Shown: piece by piece, positions 8,426 through 17,956 of the stretch | Numbering within the stretch: the stretch's first letter is position 1 | Layout: every line of letters begins with the position of its first letter | Source: Streptomyces mirabilis | Lineage (GTDB): Bacteria; Actinomycetota; Actinomycetes; Streptomycetales; Streptomycetaceae | Direction of reading: 5' to 3' | Assembly (NCBI RefSeq): GCF_018310535.1 | Contig: NZ_CP074102.1 | Span: forward strand, 558,001 to 622,000 | Length of the DNA stretch: 64,000 bases | Notes under the pieces: generated by a model | Database searches by the model: none | What the model saw: only the letters and a program-made list of their open reading frames with translations | Told to the model about the DNA's origin: nothing | Program-made: the position numbers and the translations under genes

Positions 8426-8807
8426 ACCGTTGACCAAGCCCGTGGCTCCTCGGTGATCCTTCTGCGTAGAGAACAGAAATAACCAACCAGGACCACGGGC
8501 GTCCTGCATCCAGGGTCCAACCAACCCACTAAGCACTGACCGTGACGACTGGTCAGTGTAAGAGCCGACCCGCACCGCTCAAATTCGAATACCCCGGAAA
8601 CGTACGCGGGGCAACGGCGCGTGCACGGCGGTGAACGATGTCAGAAAGCCGGGTGCGGGAGAACCGCCTGCCCGGTTTGAAGCGGCGGGGACTGAAAACG
8701 GAGCATCAGCCACCGCGCCAGTCCCCAACCCTACTAACAACGTCCGTTCATCGCCCAGACGTGCCCTCTGAAGCCGCCCTGTGCTCCCACGTTGGCACGC
8801 ACAAAGA

Positions 8808-8836
8808 AACCCCGCCAGGAATTACCTGGCGGGGTT
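8808..8836 (-). terminator. Rho-independent terminator of the toxin-immunity operon
   Basis: Perfect 12-bp stem (8808-8819 with 8825-8836), 5-nt loop, followed on the minus strand by TTTCTTTG (the T-run begins in the stem end). It is located 22 bp past the immunity gene stop. One of the few terminators here with a real U-rich tail. Confidence 0.88.
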
Positions 8837-8858
8837 CGACCTCATCGATCTGTCGAGA

Positions 8859-9524
8859 TCACTCTTCGTTCAAGGCAGCTCGCAGGTAGGCGATCAGATC
8901 ACCGGCCGGCACCTCGACCCAGCTGGCCCCGGGCACCCCTACGCGCATGACCTCATAGAGTTCCCCGTTCACCTCGTCCACCAGAACCTGACGGCTCCTT
9001 CCGTCCATCGCATCCACGCACAGGCGCACGGCACCGTGCGAGATGGTCGGGAACATGTCCCGCAGTACCTCATCCGCACGGAGGCGGCGCAGGAGGTTCC
9101 AATGGCGCCGGTTGAAGTCAGACGACAGGAGTTCGGTCCACTGCGAAGAGGTGGGCTCTCCGCGTTCGAGCGCCCCGACGAATTCGTCGAGCTCCATGAA
9201 CTCGAATCTCTCCTCCAACTCGTCGAGCGGTATGCCTTCCCGCCATGCGGCGACCGCTTCCACAAGCAGTCCAAGGTCCCCCGTGGAGCCGATCTCCCAG
9301 TCGAACCCGGGAATGCCGACACTCAACCGGAAAAGGCGTTCCTCGGTCGCAGGATCGACCGACAGGAAACCCCTCGCCGTTTGGATGCTGACGACGTCGA
9401 CGGCCCACGGTCCCAGCCCGGTGTCGCACCCGCGCAGCTGTGCTGCGTCTCGTATGGCTGGCCCAAGGCCACCCGAAGCAGTCACGTCCGGGTACAGGTC
9501 TTTCCGGTGGGCGTCCATATTCAT
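8859..9524 (-). CDS. DUF6193-like protein, probable immunity protein of the adjacent toxin
   Basis: A 221-residue cytoplasmic protein with no signal peptide. It starts at the ATG at 9524, 8 bp after the toxin stop, with GGA just upstream, so it is co-transcribed with the toxin and ends at a strong terminator. The layout recalls the actinobacterial DUF6193 family: LYPDVTASGGL at the N-terminus, ERLFRLSV, LVEAVAAWREGIPLDELEER, ERGEPTSSQW, and VLRDMFPTISHGAVRL in the C-terminal half. It is moderately acidic, as immunity proteins often are. Position immediately behind a polymorphic toxin is the main argument for immunity; the family assignment is by remembered pattern only. It could alternatively be an accessory protein. 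Confidence 0.65.
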   Translation of the reverse strand: MNMDAHRKDLYPDVTASGGLGPAIRDAAQLRGCDTGLGPWAVDVVSIQTARGFLSVDPATEERLFRLSVGIPGFDWEIGSTGDLGLLVEAVAAWREGIPLDELEERFEFMELDEFVGALERGEPTSSQWTELLSSDFNRRHWNLLRRLRADEVLRDMFPTISHGAVRLCVDAMDGRSRQVLVDEVNGELYEVMRVGVPGASWVEVPAGDLIAYLRAALNEE

Positions 9525-9532
9525 CGGATTCC

Positions 9533-12500
9533 TTAGCAGTGATGGCAGTACCCAAATTTGCCCCCGTCTACGGGCTTAAGTTCCCCCAACTTTGACAGAT
9601 CCGGCATGTCTATCTTTCTGAGCTCCACGACGTCACCGGCGCCCGTCGGATAATAGAACCTCACCGAACTCCATGCGCGTTGACCATTGGCGACGGCTCT
9701 CGCGATCAAGGACATCTCGTAGTCTGTGGCACGACCGGCTTCACCAGCCAGCAGGCCGCGCTTGGCAGCGTCCATGAAGTCTCCGAATCGTTCCAGTCCC
9801 GTCATGTTGACGTGCAGCTCCACGTTCGGGTCGGCGATGGCCTTCCTCGCCAGCGGAGCGAAATCCTGCGCGCGCGCGATGGAGAAGGTGGTGAACTTGT
9901 TCCCGGGAAGCCGAGCCCACGCGTCGAGCGCCCCATCTCTCTGCCACCCCAAGGCGACCTTGCAGTTGTGAACAAGGATCGGGGTGGCGCCCGCGAGCAC
10001 GAAGAACGTGTGCAGGTCGTCGACGGTGAGGTCGTAGACCGTACGCGGAGTCAGGCCCGAGCGGTCGAGGAGGGCGGTCACCGGGTGGACGGAGCCGTCC
10101 GGTGTGCGCAGCCGGTCGCCGACGTGCAGGTCGGAAACCAGCGTCCACCCGCGGTTCACCACATAGAACTTGTGGCCGGCGGTGCTGGCCAGCTTCCCCC
10201 CGTCGGCAACGGTGATGTCCACCAGCCGCTGGGTGTCGTGCTTGAAGGTGTCGGTCACCTGCCGCGTCTGCAGCCGGCCGGTGACCGGATCCATGGACTT
10301 GAGACGGTCCCCTACACCCACCTGGCTGATGGGGCGGCGTGAGCCGTCCGCCATGAGCACCTCGGTGGAGCCGGGGAAGCTGTTGGTCTCGCAGGCGGCG
10401 CGGAACTCCTCGGAGATGCGCGCCGACCGCTCGATACCCGCCAACGCGTCTGCGTCGATGCGCAGCGTGCGCAGCGCCTTCAGCGCGTCGGCGACTCCGA
10501 TGCCGGTGCGCAGGGAGGCGTCCACGGCGCGCACCGCGTCTGCGATCGGCCGGACGATCTTGCCCGCGAACAGGCTGGCGACATCGAGGGCGGCCCAGCC
10601 GCATCCGCCCCAGTTTCCCCCACCGCCCGAGGTGATCTTGAGCATCGAGCCGATCTTCTTGCCGCAGTCGATCCAGCTGCCGAAGAGGATGTCGATCGGG
10701 TCGATGTTCGCGTTGAATTCCGCGATCGTGATGGTGTGTGTGACCTCTTTGGTCATCTTCTCGGACGGCTGCTGGCCGAGGTACACCGCCGACTCGGAGG
10801 GGCAGATGTTGTACGCCGGGTTGAGGTCATCCGCGGTGCACAGGTACAGGTTGAGGATCGCCTTGTAGGTGATCTTCGCGGTGATGGTGCAGTCGCCCGT
10901 GTAGACGATCCTGCTTTTCCAGTCGTCGCAGGCCGACGTCTTGGACAGGGTCTCCGGGTCGCCGATGTTCTCGTAGTGGTCGACGACATAGAACACGTTG
11001 CCGATGTGGCCCTCGGCGTCGAGGATGGTTCCGGTCTGGACCTGCTTCCCGTTCTTCTTGTCCTCGGTCTGTTCGGCGGCTTGTTGCGCCTCTTTGGCGT
11101 ACTTGTCGGCGTCCTTGGCGGCTTGTTCGGCTTCGGTCGCGGCCGTGTCGGCGCGGGTGGCGGCCGCTCGGGCGTCCTTGGCGTCCTGTTCGGCCTGGGT
11201 GGCGGCGGAGCGAGCGGCGGAGGCGTCGAGTTCGGCGGCGTCGGCGCTGTCGCGGGCGTCCTTGGCGTAGCCCTCGGCGTTGCCGGCCGCCGTGTCGGCG
11301 GCCGCGGCGTCGGCGGTGGCCTGCTGGTCGTAGTCGATGGTGCGGGCCAGGGACGCTGAGGCTGCCGCCGCTGCCTTGGCGGCATCGGCGGCGTAGCCGA
11401 GGGCGTCCTTGGAGTAGGTGCGGGCGTCGGCGGCGTACTGGGCGGCGTTGGCCGCGTGCTGGTAGGCCTCCTTGGCGTCGCCCTTGGCCTGGTCGGCGAG
11501 GTTCTTGGCGGCCTGGGCCTCGGCGGCGGCGTTCTTGGCGTGGGCGTCGGCGACGGCCCGCTGCTGTTCGGCGATCGTCTTGGAGTTCTGTCCGGTCAGG
11601 ACGACGAGGCCGGCGGCGGAGTCGGTGTCGGCGTAGGCGGAGCCGAGCTGGATGGCGTCGTTGGCCGGGTCGGCGACCTGTTTGGCGGCTGCGCCGGCGT
11701 CGACGGCGGCCTGGGCGGTGACGTGGGCGTAGCCGGCGGCCTTCGCCGCGGCCGCGAGTGCCTTGCCGGCTTCTGTGTTCGCCGCGTTGGCCTGGGTCCT
11801 GGCGTCCTTGGCGTGCTGTTCCGCCTCATCGGCGAGCTTGACGGCTGTCTTGGCCTCGGCGGAGGCGTCCTGGGAGGCCTTGATGGCGTCCGCGACCGCG
11901 CTGGTGGCGGTCCTGACCGCCGCGTCGGCCTTCAGCTTGTCCGCCTGGGCGGCGTCCGCGTCGGAGCGGGCCCGTTTGGCGGATGCTTCGGCGCGGGTGG
12001 CCGCGGCGTCCGCGTCGGCGGCCGCCTGGGTGGCGGCGTCGGCCTCGGAGCGGGCCCTGCCCGCCGCGGTCTCGGCGTCGTCGGCCGCCTTGTCCGCGTC
12101 GTTGGCGGCGGCCCGGGCAGCGGTCGCCGCGTCACCGGAGTCGAGGGAGTCGGCGTAGGCGTTCTTGGCGTCGGCCTTGGCGCGGGCCGCGTCGGCCTTC
12201 TGCTCGGCGTCCCAGGCGTCGTCCCGCAGGGACTGGGCGTGGTCCTTCGCCTTGACCGCGTCGTCGCGCCGGTCCTCGGCGGTCTTCTCGGAGGCTTCCG
12301 CCTTGTCCTTGGCGTCCTTCGCCTTCGTCGCCTGGGACTCGGCGTTCTTGCGGTGTTCGGCGGCCTCGGCGCGGCTGGCGGCGGCGTTCTGTTTCTCCGC
12401 CTTGGCCGTCTTCTCCTCGGCCTCAGCGGCGAGCCGCTTGGCGTGCGCGTCGGCGGCGGCCGCCTTCGCGTCGCCCTCGGCCTTCAGCGCGTCGGTGAGC

Positions 12501-14485
12501 TTGGTCTCCGCGGTCTCCTTGTCCTTCTTGGCGTTGTCGCGGTGCACCTTCGCGGCGTCGGCCGCGGCCTTGGCCTGCAACTCGGCCTTCTCCGCGGCCT
12601 TCTTGCGGAACTCCGCCTTCACCTGCGCGGCCTGCGCGAGCGCGCGCTCCGCGATGGTCTGGCTGTCGCCGCCGGAGGCGCGGGTGGCGGCCTCGGCGGT
12701 CTCGCCGGCCTTCACCATCGCCTCAAGCGCGGCCGCGGCGCCCTGGGTGACCTGTGCCTTCTGCTGCCCGACCAGCAGACCGCGCCCCCGCGGCGCGCCG
12801 TTGGTGTCGGCGATGGTGTAGGAGGCCTGCTCGGCGGTGTCCGAGGTGGTGGCGGCCTTCTTCACGGCGGTGAGCTGGGTCTTGAGGACGTCGAGCTGCT
12901 TCTTCGCCGCCGTCTGGGCGGCCGTGATGCCGGTCTTGGCCTTGTCGAACTGGGCTTTGGGCGGCACGGTGCCGGTGTGCCCGGAGGGCGTGACGTCGAA
13001 CTGCTGCGGCCCCGTCCCGTTGCACGTGTACAGCCACGAGTTGTAGCCGTTGGTGTACTCGTGCAGGTCAAGGCACTTGTCGGTGCCGACGTTGCGCAGG
13101 CTGCCGGTGGCGCGGAGGTTGAACTCCCACGTCTGCGCCGGGGAGCCGCTGCACGTCCAGATCTGGATCTTCGTGCCGTTCGCCGGGTTGTTGTTCGAAA
13201 CGTCCAGGCATTTGAGGGAGTTGACGTTCTGCAGGTGCAGTCCCCGGTCGTCGCCGTAGACCTTCCACTCCTGCGCCGCCGAACCGTTGCACGTGTACAG
13301 CTGGACGGGGGTGCCGTTGTCCTTCTTCGCGCCCTCGACGTCGAGGCACTTGCCCTGCGCGGCGTGCACCTCGATCACCGCCGGGGCGTCGCCGACCCAG
13401 CCAACCCCGCCCGCGGACCAGTAGTCCTGCCAGCGCGCGAGGTGGTCGGCGACCCACGAGTACCCCAGCAGGTCACCCAGCGCTTTGGCGCCGGTCGCCA
13501 GGGACTTGGTGGCGTCCTTGTTGGCGTTCAGGATCTGGTTGCGTTGCGTTGTCTGTGAGGCGATCTCCTGCTGCCACTCCGTGGCGGCCGTGCCGGAGAC
13601 GTCGCCCAGAACGTGGTCGGGATCGATCGGGTCCCGCCACGCGCACGCGGCGAACCGGGACTTCAGGTCCTCGACCGCGATGCGGTACTCCGCCGTGCCC
13701 GGCTGCGGGGCGCTACGAGGAAATCCCCCGGACGCCAGGAACATACGGGCGTTGTCCGCGCCCGCGTTCTCCCCGGGAGCCCCGTGCAGCCACTTGAACG
13801 CGTCCCGCTCGGCGAGGGCGCGGTTCCATTCGTCGGTCGGCAGCCCGGCGGGGTCGGGGTCCTTGCCGTAGAGAGGGCTGCCCAGGTCGTCGACGGCCTT
13901 GAGGGTCGCCGCGTCCGCCGTGGGCGTGGAGTCGGCGTAGAAGTCGCCGTCGTTTTTCCAGAACCGGTCGGCGGTCCACTTCGTCAGACCGGTCTGGCCG
14001 TAGAAGTCCTCCTTGCCGTCCCCTGGGGACCCCGGAGGCCAGTGGAAGTCGGTTTCGGTGAAACCGGCCGGTGTCGTCAGACCGACGACAGGTTTTTGCC
14101 ATCCGTCCCGGAGAGCATGGAGGGCATCCAGTTCCTTGCCCGCCGCGTCCCGGTCCGTCTGGTACGCGGTGGCAAGCGGAGTCTTCTCCCAGCTCTTCCG
14201 GTCGGCCAGCGTATGAAGCTTGTCCGCAGGCTGGTTCAGGCCGTCCTGCGCGGTCGTGGCCATGGACGGGCCGCCCCGCCGCAGCACATCAGCCATGAGG
14301 CACTGGTCCTGCCGCAGTTGCTCGGCAGCCGTGTCCACATTCCAGTCGTAGGAGTCAGCCGCCGGGGCGGCGTCCCCTCCACGGCCGAGCAGGTCGGGCT
14401 GGACCGCCAGGCCGCCGAGGACGGCCAGCGCGGCCACGGACGTGACGACGGGAGTGAAGAATCTGGATCTTCGTGTTCCGGGCAT
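9533..14485 (-). CDS. Polymorphic toxin: ricin lectin, Ala-rich coiled coil, HINT, C-terminal toxin domain
   Basis: A 1650-residue exported protein. I take ATG at 14485 (MPGTRRSRFF, then a hydrophobic signal segment); the frame is open further upstream, and no convincing ribosome site decides the start. Order: signal (1-40); helical region (40-365); ricin-type beta-trefoil (about 368-505) with three CLDV/CLDL...QxW repeats; a very long alanine/aspartate/lysine-rich coiled-coil stalk (about 510-1140) of AAAxADxAA-type repeats; a linker domain; a HINT autoprotease (about 1367-1507) with NSFPGSTEVLMADG at its start and VHNC at its end; and a 143-residue C-terminal domain ending CHHC. HINT release of a C-terminal effector is the established logic of such toxins. 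The effector domain is not one I recognise. An immunity candidate follows 8 bp downstream. Confidence 0.88.
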   Translation of the reverse strand: MPGTRRSRFFTPVVTSVAALAVLGGLAVQPDLLGRGGDAAPAADSYDWNVDTAAEQLRQDQCLMADVLRRGGPSMATTAQDGLNQPADKLHTLADRKSWEKTPLATAYQTDRDAAGKELDALHALRDGWQKPVVGLTTPAGFTETDFHWPPGSPGDGKEDFYGQTGLTKWTADRFWKNDGDFYADSTPTADAATLKAVDDLGSPLYGKDPDPAGLPTDEWNRALAERDAFKWLHGAPGENAGADNARMFLASGGFPRSAPQPGTAEYRIAVEDLKSRFAACAWRDPIDPDHVLGDVSGTAATEWQQEIASQTTQRNQILNANKDATKSLATGAKALGDLLGYSWVADHLARWQDYWSAGGVGWVGDAPAVIEVHAAQGKCLDVEGAKKDNGTPVQLYTCNGSAAQEWKVYGDDRGLHLQNVNSLKCLDVSNNNPANGTKIQIWTCSGSPAQTWEFNLRATGSLRNVGTDKCLDLHEYTNGYNSWLYTCNGTGPQQFDVTPSGHTGTVPPKAQFDKAKTGITAAQTAAKKQLDVLKTQLTAVKKAATTSDTAEQASYTIADTNGAPRGRGLLVGQQKAQVTQGAAAALEAMVKAGETAEAATRASGGDSQTIAERALAQAAQVKAEFRKKAAEKAELQAKAAADAAKVHRDNAKKDKETAETKLTDALKAEGDAKAAAADAHAKRLAAEAEEKTAKAEKQNAAASRAEAAEHRKNAESQATKAKDAKDKAEASEKTAEDRRDDAVKAKDHAQSLRDDAWDAEQKADAARAKADAKNAYADSLDSGDAATAARAAANDADKAADDAETAAGRARSEADAATQAAADADAAATRAEASAKRARSDADAAQADKLKADAAVRTATSAVADAIKASQDASAEAKTAVKLADEAEQHAKDARTQANAANTEAGKALAAAAKAAGYAHVTAQAAVDAGAAAKQVADPANDAIQLGSAYADTDSAAGLVVLTGQNSKTIAEQQRAVADAHAKNAAAEAQAAKNLADQAKGDAKEAYQHAANAAQYAADARTYSKDALGYAADAAKAAAAASASLARTIDYDQQATADAAAADTAAGNAEGYAKDARDSADAAELDASAARSAATQAEQDAKDARAAATRADTAATEAEQAAKDADKYAKEAQQAAEQTEDKKNGKQVQTGTILDAEGHIGNVFYVVDHYENIGDPETLSKTSACDDWKSRIVYTGDCTITAKITYKAILNLYLCTADDLNPAYNICPSESAVYLGQQPSEKMTKEVTHTITIAEFNANIDPIDILFGSWIDCGKKIGSMLKITSGGGGNWGGCGWAALDVASLFAGKIVRPIADAVRAVDASLRTGIGVADALKALRTLRIDADALAGIERSARISEEFRAACETNSFPGSTEVLMADGSRRPISQVGVGDRLKSMDPVTGRLQTRQVTDTFKHDTQRLVDITVADGGKLASTAGHKFYVVNRGWTLVSDLHVGDRLRTPDGSVHPVTALLDRSGLTPRTVYDLTVDDLHTFFVLAGATPILVHNCKVALGWQRDGALDAWARLPGNKFTTFSIARAQDFAPLARKAIADPNVELHVNMTGLERFGDFMDAAKRGLLAGEAGRATDYEMSLIARAVANGQRAWSSVRFYYPTGAGDVVELRKIDMPDLSKLGELKPVDGGKFGYCHHC

Positions 14486-15313
14486 ACGGAACCACGGTCT
14501 GGGGCGCAACAGAGCATCTCTTTCTTCGTTCAAAGGGGGGCGGGCCCGGTTAGGCCCGGTCGAAGACAAGGGAGAACGGCGGTCCTGAGCCGGAGTCAGG
14601 TGCACACAGCCCGGGCTGGACCAGCGTGCGCAGACAGCCGATATGACGGCATGGCGAAGCAGCCCCTCCCCGTGGGCGACGGTGTTCCCCCGGTCGCCGA
14701 ATGACAGACGCGTGTGTCCGGACTGGTCAAGATCCACCGCACGCGGCGCTCACCATAGACACAGAACACGTGACCGGAACAGGGAAAACTCAGGGCCTAC
14801 AGTCACACGCACACGCCGCTGCGGGGAGACGACACCCGTTCCGGAATACGTCGTTCACGTGCGCATCCCATGCGGGACCTGTGTGATTCCTGTGAAGTGG
14901 AATCGCGGCTGAAGCCTCCGGCAACTCTCCGCACCCGCCACCAGGTGATACATGTCACGACACAAAAGCGGAGAGCGATACACCCGCAGGAGCCAGCGCC
15001 CCTGAAAGGCGAATGTGCGTTGACGTGCTCAGCCAGCACCCGGCCCGTCCCGAACAGGACGAGTCTGCAGGCGCCCTGGCGGCTCAGGACACTCACTTCA
15101 TCCGCTGCATAGTCTGTCTGTGGTGAGAAACGTGGCCACACCCGAGCCGCCGGGTCCCTACAAGTGCGATCTCTCGTTCGTCGCAGAGTTCTGGTCCCTG
15201 TGCATGCAGGAATGGTCCCAAGTTCATCGGGGCAGGAGTAGCTGTCAAATCCTGTGGATCATCGCGGAGAACCTCAAGCCAGCTGTAGCCATATCGGCCG
15301 TTGTGACGGTGCA
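14486..15313. other. Non-coding stretch upstream of the toxin
   Basis: No gene can be supported. The part just right of 14485 is expected to hold the toxin promoter. 14880-15110 is less GC-rich than its neighbours and carries no recognisable RNA or coding frame. The toxin frame itself stays open to 14737 but with no family-like residues. Confidence 0.5.
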
Positions 15314-15499
15314 GTGCTGCAGACCCAGCGGCTGCGTACGACCTGGCTCGTCGAACTGCTGAATGCAGGTATTCCGCTGAAGGTGATCCTCAAAGCGTCG
15401 GGACTCGGGACCCTGCACAGCCTCTCGCGCTACCTCGTCTTCCTCCACGACCTGCCCGAAGCGGAGGCATCCGATCTGTTGCGGGGGGCGGCGGCATGA
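15314..15499 (+). pseudogene. C-terminal fragment of a tyrosine recombinase
   Basis: The last ~60 codons read LQTQRLRTTWLVELLNAGIP, LKVILKASGLGTLHSLSRYL and VFLHDLPEAEASDLLRGAAA-stop. This matches the end of a phage-type integrase/recombinase, with the R..W helix, a 'G..SL.sLsRYL' motif containing the likely nucleophile Tyr, and a short helical tail. No start or upstream catalytic domain is present in this frame, so the gene is 5'-truncated. Its stop overlaps the start of the next gene (ATGA at 15496-15499), so the pair was once a translationally coupled unit. Confidence 0.6.
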
Positions 15500-17397
15500 G
15501 CAGGAAGAACCCGGAGGACAAACCCTGCCGGCGTACCGGCCTCGCCCTACGCCCTGCACCGCAGGCCCCCGGCCGTACCCTCAGCGACCGCGTTGTGAGG
15601 CAGGTCTTCGACCTCGTGCGCCACAGCGGAGTACTGGAACGCCTTCCCTCCAACGAGCACCGGCCAGGTCCGAAGGGCTTGCCGTTCCGCACAGTGCTGA
15701 TCGGCCTGATCCTGTCGCAGTACATGGGGAAGAGCGCGAACATCAACGACGCATGGGAGACGCTGTTCTTCGCCCTGTCTCCAGGGTCCAAAGCCCTTCT
15801 TGACGTCCCCGACGTCGACCTGCACATCCGCGAGGGTGCAACCCGAGAAGAGATCGACCGCGTCGCGCACCACCAGTACGCGACGTCGAAGCGCGTCTAC
15901 CGGTCCTGGGCCTCGATGACCCGGCGCCTCGACCCGGCACCACACGACCGCCGCAAGCGGCTGTCGCTCAGCGAGGCCAAGAAGATCCGACGGAAGTGGA
16001 ATGCCCGCGCCAATGAGGACACTGTGCGCAATCTGGAGGCCATCGCGCAGGATCTGATTCTCGCTCCGGTGATGGCTTCCTACCGGCGCGGCGACTTCGC
16101 TCGGTGGCCTGGCCACATCGCGGTCGACGACACACCGGTTCCGGTCTGGGGCAAAGAGCCGGACTACCACCAGGACCGGGCCTCGCTTGAGATCACCGCC
16201 GGGATGCACGTGAAGGGAGGAACGCAGAAGAAGTCGGGGCCCAGCGGCAAAGCTGCGGCCTCCACGAACAGTGGCACCCGGCGCGGCACGACAAACAAGC
16301 CACCGCCTCGCAAGACCAAGTCGGGACAGGAGAAGAAGGCCAAGGCGCCGGAGAAGAGAGAGTTCCGCTACGCCATGATGGCCGCATTCCCGGGCCATGG
16401 GCATGGCGACCTCGCCGGCGCCTACCCGGCGGTCTGCCTCGGCATGATCCTTCACACCCCGGGCACCGAACCCGGCCCAGCCGCCCTGCGCGCCATCCAG
16501 CCGGCCTTCGAACGAGGCCTGGTCAAAGACCTGTTCTGCGCCGACCGGGGCATCACCCAGGCCAAGCCTCACAACCTGCATCTGCAGCTGCTCAAACTCG
16601 GCCTCAACGCGGTGAAGCACTACAACGACGACAAGGTCGACCGGCAGGGAGAGTTCCGCGGCATGCAGCTGGTCGGCGGCGAGTTCTACTGCCCGCTGAT
16701 GCCCACCCCGCTCATCACTGCGGGCGCCACATACATCGACAGCCGCACGGACGAGGACCGCGCCCACGCACTCAACCTGATCCAGTCCCGGAAGGACTAC
16801 CAGACCAAGATCAAGGAGTACGGGCCCGCAGGGGACCAGCGTCGACAGTGCCCCGCCCTCGGGTCCCACGCCACGGTCACCTGCTACCGCCGGCCCCAGC
16901 CACGCCCGTCCACCGTCGTCGACCTCGACGCCCCCACTGCCCGTACCCCGGCAGCCCTGCCCACCATCCCCAGGCCCAAGCGGGACACCCCCGTCTACCC
17001 CGACATCTGCAGGGGGAAGAGCATCACCGTCCCAGGCACCGTGTTGGCCAAGTGGCGGCAGAAATACCCCCTGTTCACCCCTCTGTGGCAGGAAGCCTGG
17101 TCCGGACTGCGCAGTCAGAACGAGGGCGGCAACGGCGACCTCAAGAAGTCCGCCCTCGACAGCATCGACAATCCCCAGCTCCGCCTGCCGCACGGACGCG
17201 TCGCACAGACCCTGCTCAATGCCGTCATCATCTTCGTGGCGAACCTCAGAGCCATCCGCCGGTTCCTCCGCGACCAGGGCATCCAGCCCCGCAAAGCCAG
17301 CGCGCAGAGCACCGCGACCCGACCCGGTGAGCCCTCCGACCCGCCCCAGGCGCGACCGCTTCCGACCGAGCAGGTCGAGCCTCCGCCACGCGAGTGA
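15496..17397 (+). CDS. DDE-type transposase-like protein, 633 aa
   Basis: A large protein with the pattern of a DDE nuclease but not of any IS family I can name. Candidate catalytic acids are in HIAVDDTPVPVWGK (about residue 216), DLFCADRGITQAK (about residue 350) and GLRSQNEGGNGDLKKSALD (about residue 540). A Lys/Arg/Gly-rich linker (240-290) interrupts the fold between the first and second motifs. The C-terminal 45 residues are proline-rich and disordered. It begins with ATG overlapping the recombinase tail stop. No terminal inverted repeats were found around it. It may be the second protein of a recombinase-plus-DDE mobile unit. It is full length and shows no frameshift. Confidence 0.6.
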   Translation: MSRKNPEDKPCRRTGLALRPAPQAPGRTLSDRVVRQVFDLVRHSGVLERLPSNEHRPGPKGLPFRTVLIGLILSQYMGKSANINDAWETLFFALSPGSKALLDVPDVDLHIREGATREEIDRVAHHQYATSKRVYRSWASMTRRLDPAPHDRRKRLSLSEAKKIRRKWNARANEDTVRNLEAIAQDLILAPVMASYRRGDFARWPGHIAVDDTPVPVWGKEPDYHQDRASLEITAGMHVKGGTQKKSGPSGKAAASTNSGTRRGTTNKPPPRKTKSGQEKKAKAPEKREFRYAMMAAFPGHGHGDLAGAYPAVCLGMILHTPGTEPGPAALRAIQPAFERGLVKDLFCADRGITQAKPHNLHLQLLKLGLNAVKHYNDDKVDRQGEFRGMQLVGGEFYCPLMPTPLITAGATYIDSRTDEDRAHALNLIQSRKDYQTKIKEYGPAGDQRRQCPALGSHATVTCYRRPQPRPSTVVDLDAPTARTPAALPTIPRPKRDTPVYPDICRGKSITVPGTVLAKWRQKYPLFTPLWQEAWSGLRSQNEGGNGDLKKSALDSIDNPQLRLPHGRVAQTLLNAVIIFVANLRAIRRFLRDQGIQPRKASAQSTATRPGEPSDPPQARPLPTEQVEPPPRE

Positions 17398-17570
17398 CAC
17401 ACCTCCGCCGCGATCCGCCCCCTGAAAACCCCACATGCCTGCCCCACGGCTACCAGCCGTCGCGCAGGCATGTCCTGTTTCTGCAGGTGAGAGGCGCAGT
17501 ACCTGGACCGCCACCGCCTCACCCCCTCATCGAGCCGATCACGAGGCTCAAGGCCCCAGAAACGACGAAA

Positions 17571-17599
17571 TACCGGTGAGTCACATGACTCGACCGGTA
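17571..17599. terminator. Palindrome 44 bp past tRNA-Leu 3' end, probable hairpin
   Basis: Nested inverted repeats: TACCGGT (17571-17577) pairs with ACCGGTA (17593-17599), and GAGTCA (17578-17583) with TGACTC (17586-17591), leaving a one-base bulge at 17592. On the minus strand it lies downstream of tRNA-Leu and could end its transcript. Its symmetric form next to a tRNA and mobile genes also fits a recombinase or regulator site. Confidence 0.5.
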
Positions 17600-17642
17600 A
17601 TTCGTGAACGCTTCGGGACGATCTCGTGAACGTCCCAGCGAG

Positions 17643-17727
17643 TGTCCGAGGGGGGACTTGAACCCCCACGCCCGATAAAGGGCACTAGCACCTCAAGCTA
17701 GCGCGTCTGCCATTCCGCCACCCGGAC
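17643..17727 (-). tRNA. tRNA-Leu (anticodon GAG)
   Basis: 85 nt on the minus strand, with acceptor arms GTCCGGG (5', ending at 17727) and CTCGGAC plus discriminator A (17643). The D-arm TGGCGGAATGGCAGACGC, anticodon stem-loop CTAGC-TTGAGGT-GCTAG with GAG, a long class II variable arm (TGCCCTTTATCGGGCG) and a canonical T-arm (GGGGGTTCAAGTCCCCC) are all present. The terminal CCA is not encoded. tRNA-Leu genes are frequent integration sites for actinobacterial islands. The mobile region lies on its 3' side, which is the side where such elements insert. Confidence 0.97.
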
Positions 17728-17956
17728 TAGGTGTCTGCCGCCCGACCAGGGGTGTTCCCCGCGGCGACATGGACAACAATACCAAGGTTTCGCAGTGCCT
17801 TTCACCTGCATATCCGGGTCGCGGGAGCACCTGCGCGGGGCAACCAGGGTGCTCACGGTGCGCAATCGGGTGACTACCGGATGCCGCGGAGGCGACCGCG
17901 GACGGCACCTCGGTGGCGGTGGCGCACACAAACTCCGTGAGACCAGACCCGCACCG

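Noticed and set aside
11000..13000. CRISPR-like repetition in the toxin stalk
   Set aside because: The repetition is of coding type (GCC/GCG alanine codons in frame), with no constant repeat length or unique spacers. No CRISPR array was seen anywhere in the window.
9741..13871. Many long plus- and minus-strand frames opposite or within the toxin gene (e.g. a 700-residue Gly/Val-rich frame at 11456-13558)
   Set aside because: They are shadows of the Ala-rich repeats read in other frames; composition is monotonous and no ribosome site or family pattern is present.
17643..17727. Attachment-site duplication of the tRNA-Leu 3' end further left
   Set aside because: I looked for a second copy of the T-arm sequence between 1 and 17.6 kb and saw none, so integration of an island at this tRNA remains only a possibility.
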